From assembly GCA_002440805.1 (NCBI GenBank), contig DJVD01000141.1:1-6705 (forward strand): a stretch of DNA of 6,705 nucleotides. Direction: 5' to 3'. Below the pieces are notes generated by a model. That model made no database searches. It was not told the DNA's origin and saw only the letters and a list, made by a program, of their open reading frames with translations. Source of the stretch: Chloroflexi bacterium UBA6265. Lineage in GTDB: Bacteria > Chloroflexota > Chloroflexia > Thermomicrobiales > UBA6265. Numbering within the stretch: position 1 is the stretch's first letter; every line of letters starts with the position of its first letter. The translations under genes were made by a program, and so were the position numbers. This document shows, piece after piece, positions 1 to 4,908 of the stretch.

Positions 1-143
1 GCAACGCTCGCCTGGCGTGTTGGATGCTGGCATTCACGTCAATAGCCATCGCAATGCTTTCATCCACCTTGGCTTCGGAAAATCCAACATGGTGCTGGCT
101 GGGAGGTGGGGCAGCCCTTCTGCTAGTGCTTGCAAACATCTGA
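1..143 (+). CDS. C-terminal end of an integral membrane protein (5' part outside the window)
   Basis: This frame is open from the left edge (codons in phase with base 3) to a TGA at 141-143 and gives about 46 residues. The peptide reads as two hydrophobic helices: LACWMLAFTSIAIAML followed by a short polar turn (SENPT), then WLGGGAALLLVLANI at the very end. That arrangement is typical of the last two membrane spans of a transporter or other polytopic membrane protein. The family cannot be named from so short a tail. Another frame on the same strand is also open here (to base 280), but its product mixes charged, Cys and Trp residues without pattern, so I prefer the membrane frame. No start codon is visible, and the gene must begin upstream of the window. 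A long imperfect hairpin begins 9 bases after the stop and may end its transcript. Confidence 0.5.
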   Translation, partial: NARLACWMLAFTSIAIAMLSSTLASENPTWCWLGGGAALLLVLANI

Positions 144-151
144 ATCTGGCT

Positions 152-210
152 CCACAACAGCTCCCCTGGACCGAAAACCTGCTCTTAACTTGTAACTGGA
201 GCAGTTGTGG
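152..210 (+). other. Long imperfect stem-loop after the membrane-protein gene
   Basis: CCACAACAGCTCC (152-164) pairs with GGAGCAGTTGTGG (198-210) at 12 of 13 positions, with one A·A mismatch (159/203). The loop is 33 bases. It lacks a U-run after the right arm, so it is not a classical intrinsic terminator. It could mark the end of the upstream transcript or be part of a structured leader. A second helix (CTGCTC 179-184 with GAGCAG 199-204) would use the same right arm and exclude this one. Confidence 0.4.
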
Positions 211-232
211 CCCTCGGTGTCGGCTGAATAAT
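205..232 (+). promoter_or_regulatory. Candidate distal promoter for the oxidoreductase-isomerase pair
   Basis: TTGTGG (205-210), a 16-base gap and AATAAT (227-232, five of six matches to TATAAT) lie in the only AT-rich patch of the leader. Transcription would begin near 240, placing the 239-276 helices at the extreme 5' end of the RNA. The -35 box matches at only three of six positions, so this is tentative. Confidence 0.22.
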
Positions 233-304
233 ATCCACCCCGTCGTAACCAGCAGACTGCGACGGGAGAAGCTGGTCTGATGGAAGGGATTGCCGGAAGT
301 GCGG

Positions 305-333
305 TTGGCTCCGACATCAATCTGCCCTATCCT
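305..333 (+). promoter_or_regulatory. Candidate proximal promoter for the oxidoreductase-isomerase pair
   Basis: TTGGCT (305-310, four of six matches) and TATCCT (328-333, four of six) are separated by an ideal 17 bases. The predicted start is near 340, giving a leader of roughly 50 bases before the ATG at 394. The spacing is good but neither box is strong. It competes with the candidate at 205-232. Confidence 0.3.
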
Positions 334-378
334 GATACGTGGTCAATGATGCCCAGTTGAATCGTGGTGATTACCTCC

Positions 379-385
379 AAAGGAG
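379..385 (+). promoter_or_regulatory. Ribosome binding site that sets the oxidoreductase start
   Basis: AAAGGAG ends 8 bases before the ATG at 394. It rules out the in-frame GTG at 364, which lies upstream of this site and would add ten residues ahead of the nucleotide-binding fold. Confidence 0.8.
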
Positions 386-393
386 CTCGCCCC

Positions 394-1407
394 ATGGCGC
401 ATCAATTTAAGATCGGCATCAGCGGCGCAGGCATCATCGGCGAGATTCATGCCAGGGCGCTTGCCAGCCTCGACAATGCCACCCTCGTTGCTGTGGCTGA
501 ACCGCGAGAAGACGCCGGCAAGAAGTTTGTCGAAACGTTCGGCGGCACGCATTACGCCAGCTATCCCGAAATGCTGGCAGATGCCGATATCGATGTCGTG
601 ATTGTCGCTACACCAAGCGGATTGCATCCCGATCAGGTGGTGCTGGCAGCGGAGCACGGCAAGCATGTGATAACCGAAAAGCCCATGGCGATTACCGCCG
701 AAGGGCTGGATCGGATGATCCAGGCGACCGAAGAGGCGGGTGTGAAGCTGGCCGTCATTTTCCAAAACCGGCTCAGCAAGGACATGCTTACGGTGAAACG
801 TGCCCTCGAACAGGGCGTGTTTGGCAAGCCGATCCTGGCCAATTACGTCATGTACTGGCATCGCGACCAAAGCTACTACGATGCAAACGGCGGTTGGCGC
901 GGCACCTGGGCGCTCGATGGCGGTGGTGCCCTGATGAACCAGGCGATTCACCTGGTGGATCAACTGCAGTGGCTCATGGGCGGCGTGCAGGAACTCAAGG
1001 CGTTTACCTCTACCCTCAACCACACGATTGAAACGGAGGATACGGCGGCGGTCTCGTTCGTCTTTGGCAATGGCGCGCTTGGCACCATCACAGCCACCAC
1101 ATGTGCCAATAAGGACTATCCATTTCGACTTGAGATCATTGGTACGGAAGGTCGCGTCACGCTGGAACAAAACGCACTGACGCTGTGGGACGCCCAAATG
1201 CCAGCCGAGGACATCGAGCTGACAGAAGAAGACCATCGACTTGTGGATAGCTGGGAGCCGAACGAGCAATGGGGGTTGTCCCATCGTCGACAACTGCGCC
1301 TGATCCTCGATCAACTGGAGCGTGGAGAACAACCCTACGTCTCCGGTAATGAGGCCCGCGCAGCGGTGGACGTCATCCTCGATATCTATACCCAGGCCAA
1401 TGGCTAG
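394..1407 (+). CDS. Gfo/Idh/MocA-family NAD(P)-dependent sugar/polyol oxidoreductase
   Basis: The protein has 337 residues, a usual length for the family, which oxidises or reduces sugars, inositols and related polyols with NAD(P) in the cytoplasm. Residues 1-122 form a Rossmann fold. The dinucleotide loop GAGIIG (11-16) follows the first strand, and the family signature EKPMA (95-99) supplies the catalytic Lys96. Residues 123-337 form the alpha/beta C-terminal domain. Its motif GGGALMNQAIH (176-186) gives the catalytic His186, and Asp189 follows. In Bacillus inositol dehydrogenase the triad is Lys-Asp-xxx-His; here the Asp position is Asn182, as in some relatives. The ATG is chosen for its well-placed ribosome site. 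The isomerase gene starts 74 bases downstream on the same strand, so the two are probably co-transcribed and act on the same sugar pathway. The exact substrate is not deducible. Confidence 0.95.
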   Translation: MAHQFKIGISGAGIIGEIHARALASLDNATLVAVAEPREDAGKKFVETFGGTHYASYPEMLADADIDVVIVATPSGLHPDQVVLAAEHGKHVITEKPMAITAEGLDRMIQATEEAGVKLAVIFQNRLSKDMLTVKRALEQGVFGKPILANYVMYWHRDQSYYDANGGWRGTWALDGGGALMNQAIHLVDQLQWLMGGVQELKAFTSTLNHTIETEDTAAVSFVFGNGALGTITATTCANKDYPFRLEIIGTEGRVTLEQNALTLWDAQMPAEDIELTEEDHRLVDSWEPNEQWGLSHRRQLRLILDQLERGEQPYVSGNEARAAVDVILDIYTQANG

Positions 1408-1481
1408 CCGGCGGCGATTCCTGCTTCGTTTTACACTCTCTGCAGCAGGATTGTGTTAGGCAAAGAAGGAAAGTCCGTTTC

Positions 1482-2363
1482 ATGAAATACGCATTCTTTA
1501 CGGTTGCATCTCCCACGGTGACGCTGGAGGAACTGGCACCAACGCTGGAAGAACTTGGCTACGATGGCTGGGAACTACGTGTGGTGGATGAGCCCCCGAA
1601 TCCCAAAGGGATGGAATTCTGGCACGGCAACAAGAGCACCGTGGCGGCATCGGAGTTCGCCAACGAGGTGGAACGTCTAAAGACGCTAGCCGCGAAGCAT
1701 CACCTCGAGTTCCCAAACCTGGGCACCTATGTGCGCAGCGACGACGATTGGTCAGAGATCGAGCGGGCCGTAGCCAATACAGTGTCAATCGGCGCACCGA
1801 GCCTGCGCATTAACGTGCCGCTCTATGCGAGCGACCAGGCGTTCATGCCAATCTGGACCAAGGCACGGGCCGATTTCAAGCGCATTGAAGAACTCGCGGC
1901 AAGAGAAGGCGTGCGAGCATTGATCGAGACCCACATGGGTACCATCTGCCCCAGCGCCAGTAGCGCCCGCCTGTTTGTGGATGGACTCGATCCGAAACAT
2001 ATTGGCGTGATCCACGATGCCGGCAACATGGTGTACGAGGGGTTTGAGAATTACCGCATGGGCCTGGAGATACTGGGTGAATACCTTGCCCTCGTCCATG
2101 TGAAGAATGCTACCGCCTACCCGTTTAAGACCCGACCGGATACCACGGTGGAATGGCGATTCAAGTTCTGGCCCATGCACCAGGGTGTGGCGGATATTCG
2201 CGCGCTCATCGGCGCATTACTAGATATCGGCTACGACGGCTGGATCAGTTTCGAGGATTTCTCCACCCAGCAAAAGCTGCCGGATCGAACGAAGTTCAAC
2301 ATCGAGTTCGTCAAGCGTCTTGTCGAAGAAGAGACTGCAAAACGAGCCACAAGCGAATCGTAG
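1482..2363 (+). CDS. Sugar phosphate isomerase/epimerase, xylose-isomerase-like TIM barrel
   Basis: The protein has 293 residues, typical of the AP-endonuclease-2/xylose-isomerase-like TIM-barrel superfamily (IolE, IolI, hydroxypyruvate isomerase and tagatose 3-epimerase relatives). These use a divalent metal to isomerise, epimerise or dehydrate sugars and inositol derivatives. The superfamily's four expected metal ligands are visible: Glu149 (in LIETH), Asp179 (in IHDAGN), His206 (in LVHVKN) and Glu258 (in ISFEDF). The repeat-like YDGWELR (27-33) and YDGWISFE (251-258) lie at strands 1 and 8 of the barrel. There is no signal peptide, so it is cytoplasmic. An AGAAGGA-type ribosome site lies about 11 bases before the ATG. 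It follows the oxidoreductase in an apparent two-gene operon and ends just before a strong terminator hairpin. It could be an epimerase, isomerase or inosose dehydratase-like enzyme; sequence alone does not separate these. Confidence 0.92.
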   Translation: MKYAFFTVASPTVTLEELAPTLEELGYDGWELRVVDEPPNPKGMEFWHGNKSTVAASEFANEVERLKTLAAKHHLEFPNLGTYVRSDDDWSEIERAVANTVSIGAPSLRINVPLYASDQAFMPIWTKARADFKRIEELAAREGVRALIETHMGTICPSASSARLFVDGLDPKHIGVIHDAGNMVYEGFENYRMGLEILGEYLALVHVKNATAYPFKTRPDTTVEWRFKFWPMHQGVADIRALIGALLDIGYDGWISFEDFSTQQKLPDRTKFNIEFVKRLVEEETAKRATSES

Positions 2364-2374
2364 ACAACGCAGCT

Positions 2375-2407
2375 AAACGGGGGGAGTCGAATCGACTTCC
2401 CCCGTTT
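2375..2407 (+). terminator. Hairpin terminator between convergent operons
   Basis: AAACGGGGGGAGTC (2375-2388) pairs with GACTTCCCCCGTTT (2394-2407), a 14-bp stem with a 5-base loop. Its single imperfect pair (2384/2398) is a G·U wobble in the plus-strand RNA but C·A in the minus-strand RNA. The stem is followed by CTGTTATT, a moderately U-rich tail. It begins 11 bases after the isomerase stop and ends 3 bases from the stop of the convergent minus-strand gene. It best fits a terminator for the plus-strand pair and may also stop the minus-strand operon. Confidence 0.82.
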
Positions 2408-2410
2408 CTG

Positions 2411-2974
2411 TTATTCGGGCAATATAGGCATAGGCGCAAAGAGCTTTAGGAGTGCTCGTTGCTCCGGAGAAAGTGGATACAGCACATCATTGGCTTCAGG
2501 ATAGATTGACGCAGTTTGCCACAACTGTCTTCGAATACTGGTTGCTACTCCAAGCTTCAAACCACGCAGATCTTTAAGCAATTGCATCGATTCGAAGACG
2601 TAGACATCGGTTATCACCCATGGTGCAAAAGTGTTACGCGACGTGACCGCACCCGACCTTGGACCAGTGAAAACCAAATAAACGTCAGGATGATCGCCTG
2701 CATCGAGACTGTGCACTACATCCAAAATGCCACTGTTACGGCTACCGTACTTAACGTTGACCGATTTGCCGCGAAACGGTCCCGAACGAAAGAACCCGTC
2801 ACTCGCCTTGACTGTGGCGGCAAAATGAAGCTCAATATCGAAAATCTTCGAAGCAACGAACTCGGCGATATGACCTGCATGGGCGGGCCGGCCAATGAGC
2901 CTGGCGACACTCTGATCAGCGACATTACGGATTCGAATAAACTCAGCAAGGTACCCCAGCTTTTCTTCGTCCAC
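2411..2974 (-). CDS. Uncharacterised 187-residue protein, possible divergent PD-(D/E)XK nuclease-like fold
   Basis: The start is GTG at 2974-2972, preceded by AAAAGAGG with 6 bases of spacing, and no in-frame ATG lies nearby. I recognise the pattern of a widespread uncharacterised bacterial family, which I recall being labelled DUF6998; I could not check that label. Visible motifs are RNVADQSVARLIGRPA (16-31), GHIAEFVASKIF (34-45), SDGFF (58-62), GPFRGKSVNVKYG (65-77), DVYLVFTGP (97-105), APWVITDVYVF (117-127) and a C-terminal LSPEQRALLKLF (168-179). A helix-borne Glu38, then Asp59, then Asn73-Val-Lys75 on a probable strand resembles the E...D...(E/Q)xK layout of restriction-endonuclease-like folds, with Asn in place of Glu/Gln. 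There is no signal peptide or membrane span. It starts 32 bases after the second permease stop on the same strand with no terminator between, so it is probably the last gene of that operon. GC over 2461-2940 is 241/480 (50%), against 167/300 (56%) sampled from the adjacent permease gene, which hints at a different origin. Confidence 0.8.
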   Translation of the reverse strand: MDEEKLGYLAEFIRIRNVADQSVARLIGRPAHAGHIAEFVASKIFDIELHFAATVKASDGFFRSGPFRGKSVNVKYGSRNSGILDVVHSLDAGDHPDVYLVFTGPRSGAVTSRNTFAPWVITDVYVFESMQLLKDLRGLKLGVATSIRRQLWQTASIYPEANDVLYPLSPEQRALLKLFAPMPILPE

Positions 2975-3006
2975 TCAGCACCTCTTTTGAAAAACCTCCC
3001 GCTTGC

Positions 3007-3870
3007 CTAACCCTTCACACCGGTAAGAGCGATACCTTCCACCAACTGCTTCTGGAAGAACATGAACAGCACGATCAATGGAATGGTGGCGAGATTGGCG
3101 GCGGCCAGCATGACGGCGGTGTTGGTGTTGTATTGACCTTCGAACAAGGCTATACCCACGCTCAGCACGCGCATCTCAGTCGAATTGGTAATGGTCAGCG
3201 CCCACAGGAACTCGTTCCAACTGGAGAGGAACATCAGGAACCCGAACGCACTCAGTGCAGGTCGGGCCAGCGGCATGTAAATATCCCAATAGATGCGGAA
3301 CGGGTTTGCACCCTCAATTGCTGCCGCTTCAAAGAAATCCTTCGGGATGCCAAGGAAGAACTGGCGCAGCAAGAATGCCCCGAACGCGCTGAACAACAAC
3401 GGTACGATCAGTGCCTGGTACGTATCGAGCCAGCCGAACTCACGCATCAGGATATATCGTGGCACGATCAGCACCTGGTCAGGCACCATCAGGCCAGCGA
3501 GCAAGATGAAGAAGATAAGGTCCCGACCCTTGAATTGGAGCTGGGCGAAGGCAAACGCGGCCAGCGAAGCAATGAACACCCCTCCAATCGTCCGGGCAAC
3601 TGTGACCAGCACGGTGTTGATGTAGAAGGTGCCGAAGGGCACGGTATCGAATACCTGCTGGTAATTCTCCCAGCGCCAGTGGAGGGGGATCATGTATTCC
3701 ACTACCTGGGCAATACTCCCCGATGGCATCGGCTTGAACAGCTCGGGCATGGTCTTCAGCGACGTGAGCAAGCTCCACACAAACGGGAACATGAAGATCA
3801 CGGCCAGGGTCATGAGAAATGCATGGAGGAGGATGCGGGATACGTACCATCCCGGTGTGCGGCGGTTCAT
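3007..3870 (-). CDS. Carbohydrate ABC transporter permease, MalG-like (CUT1 family)
   Basis: This is one of the two inner-membrane channel subunits of a CUT1 sugar importer. The 287-residue protein has about six hydrophobic spans (near 12-36, 82-110, 117-140, 150-172, 206-226 and 250-271). The cytoplasmic EAA loop that docks the ATPase is clear at 181-202 (EAAAIEGANPF at its start, Pro200 near its end). The C-terminal QKQLVEGIALTGVKG is the characteristic MalG-type ending. I chose the ATG at 3870-3868 because its last two bases plus the next form the TGA of the preceding permease (ATGA overlap) and AAGGTGGG lies 10 bases upstream. A longer in-frame start at 3945 would add a Pro/Ala-rich stretch and overlap the neighbour by about 80 bases. 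Translational coupling would keep the two permeases at equal levels. The substrate is not known. Confidence 0.93.
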   Translation of the reverse strand: MNRRTPGWYVSRILLHAFLMTLAVIFMFPFVWSLLTSLKTMPELFKPMPSGSIAQVVEYMIPLHWRWENYQQVFDTVPFGTFYINTVLVTVARTIGGVFIASLAAFAFAQLQFKGRDLIFFILLAGLMVPDQVLIVPRYILMREFGWLDTYQALIVPLLFSAFGAFLLRQFFLGIPKDFFEAAAIEGANPFRIYWDIYMPLARPALSAFGFLMFLSSWNEFLWALTITNSTEMRVLSVGIALFEGQYNTNTAVMLAAANLATIPLIVLFMFFQKQLVEGIALTGVKG

Positions 3871-4781
3871 TGGTAATGCACCCACCTTCGCTGCAGCCGG
3901 AATTGCAGGAATGTGAATCCCAGGATGAGGATCAGGAGCACCCACGCCACAGAAATCGCGTACCCCATTTGGCCAGCCTCAAATCCTCTCTCGTAGATGT
4001 AATACACCAGCGTCGGCAACCGGTTGGATGTGTCCACCCTGGTCATGACGTAGACGAGGTCGAACACCTGGAGCGATCCGATGACCGCAATCACGCTGAG
4101 GAAGAAGGTGGTTGGAGTGAGCAGTGGCACGGTGATATCGCGGAACTGCTGCCAGCCGGAGGCACCATCCAGGGCAGAGGCCTCGTAATAATCGCGGGGA
4201 ATCGCCTGCAACCCGGCGAGGAAAATGATAAGGTCGTAGCCAATTCCACTCCAGAGCAGCACGATCACCACGGCAAAAATGGCAGTTCCCTGGTTGAACA
4301 GCCAACTCGGCCCTGCTATCCCGGCCTGCGCCAGCACGCCATTAAGCGGTCCGTATTTTGGATCGAAGATCCATTTCCAGATCGTGGCGGTGGCAACCGG
4401 CATGGTGAGCACCGGCAAGAAGAACACCACGCGATAGAACGTGCGGAAGGCGATCTTCGAATTGAGCGCGACGGCCAATCCGAGCGCGATGCTGATGCGA
4501 AGGATCACGTGCGGAATAGCGATGGCAAACGTGTTGAAAAGCGCCACACCGAACGTGCTGTCCGTAAATATCTTCCGATAGTTGCTGAGACCATTGAACA
4601 CGGGTGGATTGAGCAAATCCCACCGGGTGAAGCTGAGGACAAATGATGCCCCGAGGGCGATAAGGAAAAAGATGCTGAAGCCGATCATCATCGGCGAAAT
4701 CAAAAGGTATCCCCACCTGCCCTGGCTGGCGCGGTGCGACGTGGAGTGGACGCTGGTTTCAGGTGCGGCATGTGCGCGCAT
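3867..4781 (-). CDS. Carbohydrate ABC transporter permease, MalF-like (CUT1 family)
   Basis: This is the first channel subunit of the sugar importer, 304 residues. A polar N-terminus (1-22) is followed by about six membrane spans (near 24-50, 78-104, 108-132, 158-182, 224-246 and 271-293). The EAA loop is at 200-222 (EASALDGASGW at its start, Pro219 near its end). QGRWGYLLISPMMIGF at the start of span 1 and the NPPVFNGLSNY segment (58-68) are typical of UgpA/MalF-like CUT1 permeases. The ATG at 4781-4779 has an excellent GGAGGAG site with 8 bases of spacing. An upstream in-frame start at 4877 would run through an intercistronic hairpin and is rejected. The gene lies 127 bases after the binding-protein stop and shares an ATGA overlap with the next permease. 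No ATPase gene is adjacent. Confidence 0.93.
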   Translation of the reverse strand: MRAHAAPETSVHSTSHRASQGRWGYLLISPMMIGFSIFFLIALGASFVLSFTRWDLLNPPVFNGLSNYRKIFTDSTFGVALFNTFAIAIPHVILRISIALGLAVALNSKIAFRTFYRVVFFLPVLTMPVATATIWKWIFDPKYGPLNGVLAQAGIAGPSWLFNQGTAIFAVVIVLLWSGIGYDLIIFLAGLQAIPRDYYEASALDGASGWQQFRDITVPLLTPTTFFLSVIAVIGSLQVFDLVYVMTRVDTSNRLPTLVYYIYERGFEAGQMGYAISVAWVLLILILGFTFLQFRLQRRWVHYQ

Positions 4782-4789
4782 GTCCGGTG

Positions 4790-4796
4790 CTCCTCC
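4790..4796 (-). promoter_or_regulatory. Ribosome binding site fixing the MalF-like permease start
   Basis: In the minus-strand RNA, GGAGGAG stands 8 bases before the ATG at 4781. The binding-protein gene has the related context AAGGAGCACC at the same distance from its own start. Confidence 0.8.
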
Positions 4797-4843
4797 CCAA
4801 ATCTTCCAGCGCGATCGTGCTTCAGTTACGTGCAGTTCAGAAT

Positions 4844-4882
4844 AACGCACACCCCGGCGTAGGTGAAGCCGGGGCATGCGTT
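4844..4882 (-). other. Intercistronic stem-loop between binding-protein and permease genes
   Basis: In the minus-strand RNA, AACGCATGCCCCGGC (4882-4868) pairs with GCCGGGGTGTGCGTT (4858-4844) around a 9-base loop. All 15 positions pair if two G·U wobbles (4850/4876 and 4851/4875) are allowed. In the plus-strand RNA the same positions would be C·A mismatches, so the element is built for the minus strand. It starts 27 bases after the binding-protein stop and is followed by ATTCTG, not a strong U-run. That fits a leaky terminator or a 3' stabiliser that gives more binding protein than permease, as is known for intergenic hairpins in other sugar ABC operons. Confidence 0.7.
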
Positions 4883-4908
4883 TGCGTTGAATTGATCAGC
4901 GCTACCGA

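Larger units (their letters stand above)
144..393. other. Intergenic region with several candidate RNA hairpins, upstream of the oxidoreductase
   Basis: I see no convincing gene in these 250 bases. The short frames on both strands lack a ribosome site and have shuffled-looking composition. The region holds an imperfect long stem (152-164 with 198-210), a shorter stem competing for the same right arm (179-184 with 199-204), a 7-bp stem (239-245 with 260-266) and a 6-bp stem (248-253 with 271-276). Two weak sigma70-like promoter candidates are listed separately. I compared it by eye with T-box, cobalamin, SAM, glycine, guanidine and TPP leaders and did not find their conserved cores. Confidence 0.5.

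Noticed and set aside
17..280. Open frame of 87 codons at the left end
   Set aside because: It has no ribosome site and a random-looking composition, and it overlaps a frame with a clear two-helix membrane tail. It continues through the hairpin-rich region.
123..320. Minus-strand open frame of 65 codons in the leader region
   Set aside because: No ribosome site and no recognisable motif. It spans the inverted repeats of the intergenic region.
144..393. Known riboswitch or T-box leader upstream of the oxidoreductase
   Set aside because: I could not find the conserved cores of T-box, cobalamin, SAM, TPP, glycine, guanidine or c-di-GMP elements. Only the hairpins themselves are reported.
343..1332. 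Long open frame on the minus strand opposite the oxidoreductase
   Set aside because: It is antisense to a clear family protein, has no family motifs, and its Cys/His-rich composition is typical of a reverse-complement shadow.
1407..1419. 13-base direct repeat GCCGGCGGCGATT, also at 6432-6444, each at a gene's 3' end
   Set aside because: A single GC-rich 13-mer match in 6.7 kb is within chance expectation, and the flanks differ. There is no sign of a mobile element or attachment site.
1408..1481. Possible terminator between oxidoreductase and isomerase (TCCTGC ... GCAGGA)
   Set aside because: The arms are only 6 bp with a loop of about 20 bases and no U-run. The two genes are better read as one transcript.
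2516..3010. Plus-strand open frame opposite the small uncharacterised gene
   Set aside because: The minus frame has a ribosome site at its GTG and a motif pattern I recognise from a family. The plus frame has neither.
3819..4646. Plus-strand open frame of 275 codons opposite the permeases
   Set aside because: It is highly charged, His/Gln/Glu-rich and lacks motifs: the expected complement of membrane-protein codons. The minus-strand permeases are unmistakable.
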